64,000 nucleotides of DNA, taken from assembly GCA_964023275.1 (NCBI GenBank), contig OZ029918.1, forward strand, positions 12,424,855 to 12,488,854. Direction: 5' to 3'. The notes under the pieces are model-generated. The model was given only the letters and a program-made list of their open reading frames with translations. It had not been told where the DNA came from and searched no databases. The position numbers and the translations under genes were made by a program. This stretch comes from Norana najaformis. Lineage: Eukaryota; Annelida; Clitellata; Crassiclitellata; Hormogastridae. Of the stretch, positions 34,001 to 46,709 are shown piece after piece (positions within the stretch are counted from its first letter, which is position 1; each line of letters starts with the position of its first letter).

Positions 34001-34590
34001 GATATAGGCGAGACAGAATTTTTAAAATATAATTGTTATTAATTGCTATGTAAGTCTATATATTTTACTTATCTCGGATCGCTTTGCAAACCAAGAAAAT
34101 ACTCGATTGGTTTATAATTATAATTAGGTTTCAGAGACGATTTTATTAGATTTAGACGATGAAAACTTAGAGGTAGTTCGTAGTGGCTGAACAGTAAGCC
34201 TAAACCTTGTGAGATATTAGAAGGCGTGTCGTATGAAACTTCTATATTTGATATCAGCGCAGTAGAAGTTGCTTTGGAGTTGAACTGAATTTTCGAAGAT
34301 CATATGTTACGAAGATTTAGACGAGAAACAAAGGCAAGTTTTTCAGATTCAGACAAGTCGATTCGTTTTCAAATAGACGTAAGAAGATTTTCCTGCATGG
34401 ATTATAGTGCTATAACAAGAATGTTAAATTAGATTTGGATGCGAAATGGAGTTAATCGAAATGGAGTTCATCGAACGTGGTGGACGCAGAGACTCGAATT
34501 CTTAAGAGACACAAAGGACACAGCGTTCCACTGGGGCGCTACAGAAATTAGATCAGCTTTAGGTTAGGCTAGAGGTAATCCGTGCATCAC
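31050..34590. other. Long interval without a recognised gene
   Basis: Short CAGA arrays lie at 31509-31532 and 33416-33451, and TTAA repeats at 32228-32248. Open frames at 31953-32207 and 33515-33751 carry no motif I recognise. A TGTAGCGCTAAGTACT LINE/SINE-like end lies at 33497. Nothing else structured was seen. Confidence 0.5.
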
Positions 34591-34596
34591 TGACAG

Positions 34597-34878
34597 ATGG
34601 AACTAATCGATAGCAGCAGCAGCAGCAGCAACCGCATCCTCGAATTTGGCATGATGCCTGCGACCGGTGGGGTCAGTGAGTTCCACCCGGAGGAAGAGAA
34701 CTCGAGTGTCTGGGGAGTGGCCAAACGCGGTCTTTGTACCACCTGGATCAATTAAAAAAGAGTCACCATGATAACGAGCGTCGTTCTTGGTTTTGTTCTT
34801 GCGATCTTCATAATCCTGACTATAACCGGAAATGCCATAGTTCTGCACGCCGTCAGGACTGACCGGAAGCTGCAAACG
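34597..34878 (+). CDS. Class A GPCR N-terminus and first transmembrane helix exon, with in-frame stop
   Basis: From ATG 34768 the + strand encodes MITSVVLGFVLAIFII, then LTITGNAIVLHAVRTDRKLQT, ending at a donor GTAGGT at 34879. A hydrophobic helix with the TM1 Gly-Asn pair and a basic loop ending in RKLQT is characteristic of class A, amine-type GPCRs. In the same frame, ATG 34597 starts a 52-residue polar segment with an N-glycosylation sequon (NSS) and a Ser run, as a receptor ectodomain would have, but TAA at 34753-34755 separates it from TM1. Options: a pseudogene, a start at 34768 with a very short N-terminus, an acceptor just before TM1 (AAAAAG ends at 34760), or a base error. I found no TM2-TM7 exons downstream in the window. 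The - strand frame over this region is a shadow. Confidence 0.5.
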
Positions 34879-35039
34879 GTAGGTCACGTGATCGTGTTGG
34901 AGGTCGGGATCTTTAAGGCTAAGAGAAAACGAGTTCCCTGAAATCGCAAAGCCCTAAAAAATGCGATATCTCTCAGTATCCCTCAATATACCAAGATTCA
35001 AACCCAGTCAGGGTGGCGTGGAGTGACTGATTCAGTTAC

Positions 35040-35440
35040 AGTCATTTATATTTTTTATGAAAGTGTGATTTTAACAAAATAATCAAATAATTAAATAAAT
35101 CAAATATACAACGATGTTGTGTTATTAGGTTGAAAGCGCCTCTGACGAGTCTCTCCTGTGCAGGCGCTATATAAATCTATGATTACATTTACAATTAAGC
35201 AAAATCATGCAATGTAATGTAATTTGATATTTCATAACGCCATTTTTATCATTTAAAATGCCATGCGTGTAATTCGTAGAAGGAATCGTACATAATCGTT
35301 GCAATTCACGGTTTTTTTATTATTTGATTTTTATAGTTATTTAAAAAAGAATAATTAGAAAGTAAATCACGAATATCGCCTTCTTGTAGAATAATTTCAT
35401 CTACACTGTAATTGTGTGGGATGATCCTGCTATTGATTAG
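35040..35440. other. AT-rich interval with one LINE/SINE-type tail
   Basis: GGCGCTATATAAATC at 35163. The rest is AT-rich with no gene. Confidence 0.5.
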
Positions 35441-35561
35441 ATCAAAGGATTTTCTGTGGTTTCTAGGAGCCATATTTCGGATTTATTTTCGTAATTTATA
35501 GAGCTCCACACACGACCATCATATGGCGATCCTTGGAGCTTTCGCCTATGCCTATGCTTCA

Positions 35562-35563
<2 letters not shown>

Positions 35564-35615
<52 letters not shown>
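35564..35615. repeat. (TA)n microsatellite
   Basis: About 25 uninterrupted TA units. Confidence 0.97.
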
Positions 35616-35617
<2 letters not shown>

Positions 35618-35984
35618 AAACTCATTGTATCGCTGACGTTGGAAGCCATGTCAGGAACGGCCTTGTAACGAGACCACGTCATAATGAATTCCTTTTCTAC
35701 AACTGAATTATATTTGGGACCCGACCGACTTCTATCAGAAGCCGTGTTATAATGACGCGTATTATAACGATACTCTGGTGTGAATGTATGTACGCACACA
35801 CGCACACGCACACAAACATATATATACACATGCAAGCCTAGAGTTAATACCGACTGAATCAAGCTGTTTCAGAAGACAATGATTATTTTCAGGAATATGA
35901 TTCCTGGTTCTTTAAAAATTGATATCGCAGGGTTTTGTCTGTGAAAAATATTCCTTTGTTGCCTTCGAATTTATCATCTGCTTA

Positions 35985-36335
35985 GTCGTCGCCATCTTCA
36001 CCATTCGCAACGCGATTATCTTCATCGTCATTTAAATCGTTATTTGTGGTCATCGCTTCGTCCACAGTCACCATCCTAATCCTTACCATCCATCGTCGTT
36101 ATCTTCATCACCATCATCGTCATTAGCATCGTCGTCACCATCTTCTTCTTCTCTCTTTCTCTCTCATCAATCTTCATCATCACCATTATCATCAACATCA
36201 TCATCATTATCATCATCATCATTATCACCACCATAAGCACCACTATCGTTGCAATCATCGTAGTTGTTGCAGCCTTCACAGTCATTGTTATTATAATTGA
36301 CATTGGTCTCATCATCATGGCCATCCTGTAATCAT
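35985..36335. repeat. ATC/CAT trinucleotide tract
   Basis: Imperfect CATCATCATC with CACCATTATC interruptions. Met-rich frames on the opposite strand are artefacts. Confidence 0.9.
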
Positions 36336-36339
36336 CATA

Positions 36340-37240
36340 TGGGAGGAATATAAATTGGCCTACATGAAAAAGATTAACGTACATTATGCTAACGTTTTCC
36401 TTCCTCAGTGATATGCAGTGGGTCTTAAAAGAAGTGATTCGACGATAATTACCTCACCAGCGGTTGATGATGCTGGCACAATTTCATGATCATTAGTCCA
36501 GTTTGGCTATAGTCAGGTGCATCTGTCAAGGAACTCCAGCGCACGTCGGCAAAATAACCGACTAAATCAGACTTTTGGTATCCGGCGCATGCAGCCGTTG
36601 TGGCTTTTTCAGTTCGTTATATCTGCTTCAACAACAAAGCTCGTCTTCTGCTGTTTATCGGAAAAAATCTACTAATAAAAAATCTGCTGTGGTTCAAAGA
36701 CATTTGATGTGTGGCTATAGAACATATAGTGCATGTAAGATAATCACTATCATGTGATGATAGTACTGCACTCATGGAACAGTCTTCCTTTGTATAGCTT
36801 CATTTGATTCTGCTCAACATAGAGTTTCACTCACCTTGAATGCTCAGACTCGATAGGCAAAATAGACCAAAGTAAGTAAATAAGTCTCGTCTAGTCCTCG
36901 GTACATAACGGCTCCAATGACCAGCAGATTTCGCAGTCAGAATTATAGGCTACGCTTAAATATTTTCGACCTTTATTGAAGAATCTGCTGCCGGAACAAA
37001 TGTTCTTACTTAGACCAAACCATCAAACCATGAAAGACATATTTCATTTCACTGAAAAGCTTTCTACATCACTCAAGAACCTATCATAAGCTCTTCCTAG
37101 GATACAACTCTACTATCGCTCATATGAAAAGTCTCAGAATTTCCAGAAACTCCCGTATAAGACTCTACATTTCCTCACTGACTCTCCTTCATCCTAAACC
37201 TGTATGTTGCTTATTTCATTCTTCCGGTTCCCTTGACACT
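36340..37240. other. Interval without recognised gene
   Basis: Around 36960-37200 a LINE-C-terminus-like reading (LLPEQMFLLRPN followed by EKLSTSLKNL) is possible but weak. Nothing else seen. Confidence 0.35.
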
Positions 37241-37249
37241 TCTTTTTCT

Positions 37250-37894
<645 letters not shown>

Positions 37895-37940
37895 TACCTA
37901 CCTACCTACCTACCTACCTAACTGTCTGTCTGTCTGTCTA
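37895..37940. repeat. (CCTA)n then (CTGT)n short arrays
   Basis: Seven CCTA units followed by four CTGT units at the right edge of the GATA array. Confidence 0.95.
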
Positions 37941-38261
37941 TTCATCGTTCTCTCTCCCTCGTTTTTTTTCTCTCTCGCTCTCTCCTTCGTCTGTCTGATA
38001 TGCAGCAGCAAAGTCGGTTGCTCTGCAACTGATGTTGCATAGTGGTTTACAACGCCGTCTTGATTCGACAAATACTAATTAGACGCAGTGTCTCGAGTTT
38101 TATGGCAAAGACACAGCGTGCAGGGTTTAGTGGTGATGATACGCTTTATCGCATAATGGCAAAAATAATTCGTAAAATGGTAGTTATAGAAGTTTTGGTT
38201 TTTAATAATCATTACGGAGATATTATTAATTGGCATGGGTGTAGTAGCGATGCTAGTAGTT

Positions 38262-38340
38262 CCTCCTTCCTTTCTTCCTGTATTCTTTCATTCCTTCCAT
38301 CCTTCCGTCCTTCCTTCCTTCCTTTCTTCCTTCCTTTCTG
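38262..38340. repeat. TTCC-type pyrimidine microsatellite
   Basis: CCTTCCTT words in a short run. Confidence 0.9.
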
Positions 38341-39032
38341 CTTTTAGGTCTTTGGGTTCATTGCCCGTTCGTGTCTATTTCACGCCTCCATTTGCTTGAC
38401 CATCCGGGTGTTATTAATTCTATGGATCTGCCATCCTCATCGTCATTTTACTCCACATCTCCCTGAATAGTATTAATAGTAATATAGAAAAGCATGGCAA
38501 TGGTATTATATTGTATTAGTACTATTTTTACCTGCATGGTACTTGTAGGCTACTATTGTACTACAAATTTATATAGCGCAAAATCGTAATATTAGTATTG
38601 TGAACGGGTCTCTGCTATGCCCTGGACAAAGTGCGTTGTTAATCATCGCTGCGTTAGTGCCACGTACATGTATGGTATCAAATGTGTAGACCTCAGAGAT
38701 GATGATATTATGCAGTCTGGATGATATTTTTATATGTATTTTCGAACATTTAACGTAGTATGAACGACTTGTCTGTGCAAACTCATATTTGATTCAACCC
38801 TGGGGGGTTTCCTGCGACACCTGAACACGCTCACAGCGCCTTAAAGTCTCAGAGGAAAGAACTCGTTACTCTTGAGAGGCTAATATCTGCGATGCGTTAG
38901 ACGACAGGTACTGATAGCACGCAGCATAAACAACGCTAATATTTCTGCAATTTAAGGTAAATTTGTGTTTGAAGATATACTGTAGTAGTTTTAAGGCTTT
39001 CATTCGCCTATGATTCTTCGCTCAGCCGATGG

Positions 39033-39075
39033 ACATATGGCGTGTTAACAAATGTCTTTCTTACTTACTAATTTA
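39033..39075. repeat. Direct repeat, copy 1 (ATGGCGTGTTAACAAATGTC)
   Basis: ACATATGGCGTGTTAACAAATGTCTT followed by CTTACTTACTAA recurs at 39763-39800 with a small indel. The two copies are 730 bp apart in the same orientation. Confidence 0.8.
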
Positions 39076-39762
39076 CTTTCTTTAGCATTGTTCAGATGTT
39101 CTTAGAGGTCTGGATCATGCAATATTGTGGGCTTAAGCAAAATGGCATGCTGAACTGATCCAAACCAACCAAATATGGTTCATGACAAACCGAACTGACA
39201 GTCAGTCATCCCTCTTTTCCGTAACGATGCTTGCATCTTTAATTAAACGAGCAGCATTAAATTCACAGAGGTGGCAGACACACCTGTTAATGATGAAAGT
39301 AAGTACTTTCGCGGCCATCTGATGATTCGCAGAACCCCAAGATCATCTGCTACGAGCACATTTTCCAACATTTCTGAAGCCACATTAGACCTTTGACAAC
39401 CAGCAGAAAGCCAGTACCAAATTATACTGCTTGGCTATAAGTAGGAGGCTCATTTTTAGAACTAAACTTATCCGACGAATTGTTAAAAGCTGAAACAGGT
39501 GAAAGTAATCGGCGAAATGAAAGAAAACGAGAAACCCTGGCATATTAGAATGCTATTACTACCGACAAATTCACAACTCTTAACCAGTGATTTTCGAGCA
39601 GCAGCTGATGCTCAGCATCTGTGCTCGTTAAAGGCATCTGTGTCGAATTCTACCTTTAAGCTCATCACACCCAGTCATACCTGTCTCTGTCTATGCATAT
39701 AGCGCCTGTTTGCCTGCTGCTATTTGCCACCGTTCGGTAATTAATCCACTCTGTGGATTACC

Positions 39763-39800
39763 GAACATATGGCGTGTTAACAAATGTCTTACTTACTAAG
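39763..39800. repeat. Direct repeat, copy 2 (ATGGCGTGTTAACAAATGTC)
   Basis: Second copy of the sequence at 39033-39075. It is preceded by CTGTGGATTACCGA, a word also seen near 798-812. Confidence 0.8.
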
Positions 39801-40454
39801 CCCTTAAATCTTACCTAAATACATGCAATCGTAAATTACCCCTATTTTATAAGGCAATCAGTCTGGGGTCAGCTAGGCGACTACGGCCGTGTGCGCCAAG
39901 CTCTGTTCAAATAAGTTTTCTGAAACGAAATACGTCTAAGATTAATCGCAGCCGTTGTTCAAGAGTGCAGCAGCGTTCATGACCTAGCAACTGCAGTCGG
40001 ATTATTAACGCTTGGAATTTCTATGAATTGCGACCAAGGGGCTAAAGGGCGGATTCTTTGTCAGAAAGGCTGTTTTGAACAGATAAGAGAGGGAGATTCG
40101 AAATTATTGTTTCCTGGGTCGCTTGATTGCCAAGACGATATTGTTCACCTTTAATTAAGGTAACTGGAAGAACTGCTATTGCGTTATCTAAAATCATGCG
40201 ATAGGCCTACAGTACAACGTCCAATTAGATTAATTAAATCTTTTAAGAAAAGATTTAATGACTTATGAGATTCTTACGATTCTAAGATCTAATGATTTAA
40301 AGACTTAAATTCATTTAAGAAAGATTTGAGTGAAACTGAACGAAAAGATAGTTCATTGGGTTTAACCTCTTACAAACAATTCAATAGGTAAACAATTATA
40401 TTCCCATGCGCGCGCACTCTAACGCACATACATATAAATGTAGCTGATTCATCA

Positions 40455-40645
40455 TTGGTTAATTGATTCATCAGTTCATTCATTCATCGATTCATTACTT
40501 CGTTCATTTAGTCGCTCGTTTACTCGTCCTTTTGTTAGTCTATCTCTTCATCTCTCCATCCACTCATCATTCAATTATTCGTTTGTTCATTAACTATTCA
40601 TTCATCCATTCAATCGATTGTTTGTTCATACGTTTGTTCGGCTCG
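40455..40645. repeat. Degenerate TTCA/ATTC tract
   Basis: Imperfect TTCATTCATCGATTCATT sequence, probably a decayed tetranucleotide repeat. Confidence 0.75.
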
Positions 40646-40814
40646 TCCGACCGTCCACCTATATAGCGCCCCTTTGATACTAAACATCAATGTTATTATG
40701 GAAAGGCTATATTTGCATCAAAGGTGAAATTTTCTTTAGATTTACGTTATAAAAGTTACCTGAATTTATCGCTTATTTACGATCTTAATTAAACATGAAA
40801 GTAGGCCCACTACT

Positions 40815-41606
40815 AGACAATCTGCTGAACCCGGCGAAAACTGGTTCGGCTCTCGGCGCAAGCCTCGGGACGTGGATCGAGATATGATTCTGGCAGCGTC
40901 TTCGATCTGGGTATCGCTGCAAGTGGTTCGTGATCTGGGTGTTTTGTTGGACGAAGAGCTGTCAATGCCGGGCTATATTAATTCACTCTGCCGGACTTGC
41001 TACTATGAGCTGCGTCAGAACAGGGCTATAGGCCTACGTCGAAACCTGTCCTATAGTGCTGCTGTCACGCTCGTCCATTCCTTCATCATGACACATCTGG
41101 ACTACTGCAACTCCCTCCTGGTCGGCCTGCATAAATTCCGCATTTGTCAGCTCCAGTCTGTCCTCAACTGTGCTGCTCGGCACAATGCTGGTACATCCAG
41201 ATTCTCGCATATTTCTACATGCATACAAGACACTCCACACTGGCTTCCACTGAGAAGATGGTACAGTTCAAAATATTCCTCATGGTCAGGTCCACGATTG
41301 TTGGTTCAGCGCCGTATTACATCAACAAGCTCATCACGCCGGTTGCTGATCAACCTGGCCGACAGAGACTACGATCGGCAACACAAGGTCATCTCATCGT
41401 CACGCGTTCTCAATCGTCGGCTCGGGCGGGCCGCGCGTTCTCCACCGTGGGGCTGTCTCTCTGGAATACTCTTCCACCAGACATCCCATCTATTGCCTGT
41501 TCAACAGTTCAGGAAACATTTTCTGCCCGTCTCAAGGCGTTCCTTTTTAGAGTTCATTAGGCAGCCGTGCGCCTTTGTGAGTTACTTTTAAAGGCGCTAT
41601 ACAAGG
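40815..41606 (+). mobile_element. L2/CR1-like LINE 3' fragment with frameshift
   Basis: The first frame reads ENWFGSRRKPRD, VVRDLGVLLDEELSM, HSFIMTHLDYCNSLLVGL and an HWLPLRR-like block, the connection region after the reverse transcriptase palm in L2/CR1-type ORF2. A frameshift near 41260 moves to a second frame with AFSTVGLSLWNTLPPDIPS and ARLKAFLFRVH before the stop. It is followed by AAAGGCGCTATACAA at 41592, the 3'-terminal word seen throughout the window. The element is 5' truncated near 40815 and inactive. It is better preserved than the fragments at 13.5 and 46.0 kb. Confidence 0.87.
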
Positions 41607-41609
41607 TTA

Positions 41610-41976
41610 GCGATACATATATACATACATATTAATAGAGTTGGAGATGAGACGACATCGCTTTCCACGTGTAATACACCGTGTGTCATAAATACGTCGT
41701 AACATTTATTCACAAATACATATTTATGATACATGCACATCGTTTCTACATTTATGCCTGCATACATTATGTATATTTTTGTGCGCATTTGACGACGCTG
41801 TATCCCACGTAGGACTATTATTTTGCACGGCTTCAGAAACTCATCACAATATTTACAGTCATGAATAAATATATAAATATATATATATGCATATACGATT
41901 ACATTTATTACATGTAGGAATGCACAGTTATTGTAACCCCGTGAATTAACATACACAAGACTACATTAACCCCGAG

Positions 41977-42007
<31 letters not shown>

Positions 42008-42320
42008 GCAAGGGGTTAGTGTATGGGTCTACATATACACGAAAGCGCTCGACATGCTTACTGTAAGAGAAGAGTTGGCGAGGCTGGATTTTTAGATGGT
42101 CAGTGATGTATTCAGTTCTCCTCACTTGCGATTTACAGGTGAGCCATAATTTTCTGCCTCCCGTTGGCATTTAATGGTCGACAGATGTCAGCTCGTTGAT
42201 GCTTGGGCTGCTGAGGAGTGGCTGCAGCCACCACGCGGAGGTCTTCGGAATGACAAGACTACACCGAGTGGAAGAGGAATAAACGTTCTTTGAGTCGTCG
42301 TTATATGAATTCCTCGACCA
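41610..42320. other. Interval without recognised gene
   Basis: AT-rich, with a TA microsatellite at 41977-42003. Confidence 0.5.
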
Positions 42321-42324
42321 ACTG

Positions 42325-43312
42325 ATTGGCTCTGCTGTCTGTGTGTCTGTCTGCCTGTCTTTTTGTGTCTGCCTGTCTGTGTGTCTGTCTACCTCTCTTT
42401 CTGTCTATCCGCTGCCTGTCTGTCTGCCTGTCTGTCTGTGTGTTTCTCTCAGTCTCGCGCTCCCAGTTCGTATAAATATGGCTGTCCTGAGCTCTCCTAC
42501 CGTCTATATGTGTCTGCTTCTATCGTTGTCTGCCTCTTGATATCTGTACCTTTCACTGTAGGATGTCGTAATTTCTTTCCTTCGCTGTTTCTCTTCTTTA
42601 GTTCTGCCGTTGTTGTTGTTGTTGTTGTTGTACTCATCTTCTCTCACAGTCTGTAAACCTTTTGTTCGTATCGCTCTCCGTCTGTTTTCTCTATACCTTG
42701 ATCCACATCTCTCTGTCCCTCTCTCTCTCCCTCTGTCCCTCTTTCTCCCTGTTTCTCTCTCTCACTGTCCTTCTCTCCCTGTTCTCTCTCAATGCCCCTT
42801 TCTCTCTGGCCCTCTTTCTCCCTTTTCCTCTCTAACTGTCCATCTCTCTCTGTCCCTCTCTCCCTGTTCCTCTTTCACTATCCCTCTCTCCCTGTCTTTC
42901 TCTCCGACCCGCTGTCTATTCTGGTATCTGTTCATCTTCCCCCCTTCTGTCCCTCTGTCTGTCTTTCTTTCTAACTTCACTATCTCTCTCTGTCTTTCTC
43001 TCTGTGTGTGTCGCTCTCTTTGCCCCATCTTCGCCCCAATCTCTGAACTTCTCTCCACCTCACTCTTTGACTCTCTTTTGTCTTTCTCTCTGTCTTTCCT
43101 TCTCTCCGTTCCTCTCTCATCCACTTGTTGCCCTTCTCTTTCTCTCTCCTCGTATATTTCATCTCTCTGTAGATCTTTCGCTGCTTCAGTGCTGAACGAG
43201 AACGACTGTCACCCGTTATAAGTTACTAACTATGGTCTGAAATAGTGCTAACTTTTCAGCAGTTCTCTTGTCTTCTCTCTCTCCTCTCCTCTCCCTCCCT
43301 CCCTGTCTCTCT
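42325..43312. repeat. Pyrimidine-rich TCTG/TCTC/CCCT block, about 1 kb
   Basis: The + strand is C/T-dominated throughout, with a (GTT)n run at 42609-42630. The 203-codon frame here has no domain and is compositional. A mariner-type element is inserted at its right end. Confidence 0.9.
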
Positions 43313-43317
43313 CTATA

Positions 43318-44098
43318 CAGGGTGGGCCAGAAGTATTTGTTCAACTTTGAAGGCCTATAACTTAGGCAGTTTAGCAAGTAAGTGTATGCTTAATGCATCA
43401 AATTAAAGGTCGTTATATCAGCTACAACTGCTCAAAAATGTACCTTTTTAGCTTTATTAATAATTGCGTAAAACTACTGTACTGAATATGTATCAGTTTA
43501 CAATGATTTTAATTCGTCTATCTTGCAAAACACAATACTTGGAAAATTAAATTTAAATCTTTCTTAGCAATATGCCGTACGCTGCTTCGCGATATTCCTG
43601 TCTCGCGCTCAATCTCACGAGGACTTTTGCTTGTGCCTGGATTATCCTCTTGGCTACAGATCAATTCAGCTACACGAGCGATGTTGTCAGCGGTACGTGC
43701 CGAACGAGGACGGCCAGTAACAGGTTTACGTTTAGAACTTGCACTCGCGTCAATTTGTCTAATTAATCGGTTGAGATTGTTTTTACTCCAGTTTCTAGCA
43801 GGAAATTCATTCATCATTTGATATGCATTTAAATGTTTTTCAATTCTTAAAATTCGAATCAAAGTCCTGTCATCTTCTGTTAACGGCGCCATGATGAAAT
43901 TATTGTTTACGTCAGAAAACAAGGTAGGTGCGGTACACAATAATTATATGGCGCGTAGTGCAAGCTACCGTAATGAAATTTGTCGGACTTATAGCTGATA
44001 TAACGACCTTTAATTTGATGCATTAAGCATACACTTACTTGCTAAACTGCCTAAGTTATAGGCCTTCAAAGTTGAACAAATACTTCTGGCCCACCCTG
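43318..44098 (-). mobile_element. Complete Tc1/mariner-type element, internally deleted, 781 bp
   Basis: Both ends read CAGGGTGGGCCAGAAG inwards and stay identical for about 107 bp (43318-43424 against 43992-44098), an unusually long terminal inverted repeat. TA flanks both sides (43316-43317 and 44099-44100), the target duplication of this superfamily. Inside is a transposase gene on the - strand that lacks its catalytic part. The copy at 1-554 is the same family with a different deletion. Confidence 0.94.
43518..43892 (-). pseudogene. Truncated mariner-type transposase (HTH domains only)
   Basis: From ATG 43892 (MAPLTEDDRTLIRIL) the frame encodes the bipartite helix-turn-helix DNA-binding region: the first helices around NEFPARNWSKNNL, the GRPR hinge, and the second HTH SPREIERETGISRSSVRHI. 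It then fuses to LNLIFQVLCFAR and stops. The DDE catalytic domain is deleted, so this could at most make a DNA-binding fragment able to occupy the terminal repeats. An upstream in-frame ATG at 43940 adds 16 unfamiliar residues and is less likely. Confidence 0.88.
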
Positions 44099-44109
44099 TA
44101 TATATAAAT

Positions 44110-46020
44110 AACTTCAATCTATTAATCTTTCTCATGACCTTCTATTTATTATATATATATCAGACAAATTACATTGCTTCGTGGAGCGCAGTATGAAATC
44201 TTCCACTCGCCTGCTTACTTACCTACTCAACCGTTTCACCCTCTTGCCTCGCCTCTTGCAGCCATAAATAATCCGCGGCGAGGGTCAGTCCCAGACAGAC
44301 AGAGTCCACAGGCCGCAGCTCTTCAACCGCGATGGCGCTAGAGAAATGAATCTTGAAATGGAAATTGTGGCTCGTCAATCAAACGCAAGGACCATGGATA
44401 TGAATGGAGGGAACGAAGAACGAAGTAAAGTAGGAACGGGGGTGGGTGCAGTGGCACCTACCTGTGAGCTAAGCGCCGCTTCACTGACCATTTCCGGTCA
44501 CGTTGGTCATTTTGCGTCAGAAATGAATCATTCCTATTCACAATCCGACAGCGGGGTCAATTTCGGTCTGATCAGACTAATACATTGTGCAGCTGAAATG
44601 ATGTGACGCAATCCGTGATGATGTCACATAATGGGATTTTCGTGTGATTTAATGTGACTGAACATCATGTGTTGCAATCGCAGAAAGCCGATTTCACCCA
44701 GCAGTCCCTAAAATATCGTCGGAAAAAAGTCTAGGACCTCGTGTGGCTGACCACATAAATGCCTCTAAGAGACGTGGGCGTCAAACTCAAACATGTGGAG
44801 GACTAAAGAGTGTGGGCTACAGTTGTGGGACCTGTGGGCATTCCCTTGTATATCCCACCACTGTTGAGTCTGCCAAGGACCGCACCTCCTAAGGACACCG
44901 CACTCATCTGTTAAACTATTCTGGATTTCATGCACAAAACACAGAAGTCTGTAAAATTTGTAGTCAGGGCCAACTTTGTTTTCTACATTTTGTAGTTACT
45001 GGTTTAAGTTATGGTCAACAGAGGATGCATAAAGTTGTTAAATAGTTGTTTGCGACATGACTTCTGGCAGATTCTTCGTCATAATACTTGCGTTCACTGG
45101 AAGGAGAATGTGAATTCTCCTCGATCAAGGAGCCACTGACAAGTCACAACGTCACTTTTTGTCTCTTCCTTCGTCTCCTGCACGTCCAAGCAAACAGCAC
45201 TTTTTTCTCCACCAATTTTTTTGAAGAATTAGATACACAGACGGGTTTAGAAATACGCCTTGACTTTAAAACTTTCATGGGTTAAAAGCGACAATCTTAC
45301 GTCATAGCAATTATAATAACATCACAATAATATGTTGAAAACATGCCGTACAGTTTGTGAAAAATGTTTTTCATTCAAAATTTTTTACTAAGGTCTTATT
45401 TATATGAAACGATGGACTATAGCATACAAGTTCATCAATGCCTTTGGATTAATTATTATCATGAACAATAAAAATAGTGGCTAAATTAAATCTTAATTTA
45501 ACTCTCGTTTGAAAGATTCCGAGAGTCAGTATAAGCTGAAATTATCAATACTGAAATTTAATTTTGAATTTTTGAATTTTTCAGAAGAAACTTATATGCG
45601 TGACAATTGTGTGAAATCCTCAATCAGTTATTTCGTTGCTGTAACATAAGGCCTACATGCGACAAACTTGCAGCTCACGAGCAAAATTAATTCGCAGACT
45701 AATAAAGCTCTAATGACGCAGTAACCCGTAGGACCAGCGTACTGCGCGTGCGTAAGTACTTATAATGCCTCGCACAGGCTCGCCAAATCTATTCTTCCTG
45801 AAATAAAAATGCGACTCATATCGTTTGGCGTCATGCGATATGATGTGCACGCATGGCATGACATAGAATGATGTCGTTTGACGTGGTGAAATAGAAAAGA
45901 TCATTGGCTCAGGAGACACTAATGCAACAGGTCACACTATTCTGCGTTGACCACTGACGTATGACATAGGTCTGTCTGTCTGTATGTATGTATGTATGTC
46001 TCTCTGTCTGTCTAAACGCC
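44110..46020. other. Interval without recognised gene
   Basis: Mixed unique sequence. Short open frames (44346-44606, 45088-45285) carry no recognised motif. A CTGT/ATGT stretch lies at 45970-46010. Confidence 0.5.
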
Positions 46021-46021
46021 T

Positions 46022-46335
46022 GTTTAATTCCTCAGACTTCCCATTATTCCGCAAGGTCATCAGATGTCTTTCTCTGGTCATACCTTAGGCTATAGAACTG
46101 TTCTCGATAAACGGGCTTTTTCAGTTGCTGGACCTAAATTTTGGAACTCTCTCCCTGTGTCTCTTCGTTCTGCTCAGTCGCTTCTGTCATTTCGTTCTCA
46201 ACTTAAAACATACCTTTTTCAAATTGCTTATCCCCCATATTGATCTGATTGCGGCTTAATTTTGGTGCGCCGTCAGCTGATGCCTTGTACGTTAGACACC
46301 GGTGCATTCGAAGTTACTTATTATTATTATTACTA
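46022..46335 (+). mobile_element. L2/CR1-like LINE 3' end with TTA tail
   Basis: Encodes the C-terminal block VLDKRAFSVAGPKFWNSLP, then RSAQSLLSFRSQLKTYLF, with one stop shortly after. The 3' part ends in a TTATTATTATTACTACTAC tail at 46318-46340. It aligns with the more decayed fragment at 14225-14470. Confidence 0.85.
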
Positions 46336-46631
46336 CTACTTATACTATATACCAATGTATATATATACAAAAAATTGGCATATATACATATATGTACTTA
46401 TATATTAGACCTAGTGTGATGCATGTAAGTTATACAAAGAGGACTTGGCAAAACGTCAGAAATGATGTATGGATTGATTAAATGGAGCAGGTAATTTTCA
46501 AAACGTCTTTTAATTCGAGGATTTCTGCAGCTAAGAAACATCTAAACGAATGATAAGCCGGCGGTATTTAGAGCTCAACCGACAGCATGTTGGCATATTA
46601 TCTCATTCTAGGATCTCAACAGCTGTAGCCA

Positions 46632-46632
46632 C

Positions 46633-46700
<68 letters not shown>

Positions 46701-46708
46701 GTGCTGCC
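46632..46708. repeat. (GCT)n trinucleotide repeat
   Basis: About 22 GCT units with two GGT variants near the end. The poly-Ala frame that crosses it (46550-46753) has no other support as a gene. Confidence 0.97.
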
Positions 46709-46709
46709 A

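Larger units (their letters stand above)
38350..40450. other. Interval without recognised gene
   Basis: Contains a SINE-like body word CCCTGGACAAAGTGCG (38620) and LINE/SINE-type ends TATATAGCGC (38570) and CATATAGCGCC (39697). A 40-bp sequence also occurs twice (39033-39075 and 39763-39800). Confidence 0.5.

Noticed and set aside
34603..34887. 94-codon - strand frame with an Ala run
   Set aside because: The + strand of the same bases encodes a TM1-like helix ending at a splice donor. The Ala run is the reverse of an AGC repeat.
42610..43221. 203-codon Ser/Leu/Pro-rich frame
   Set aside because: It is explained by the pyrimidine-rich composition of 42325-43312. No membrane-protein or other motif.
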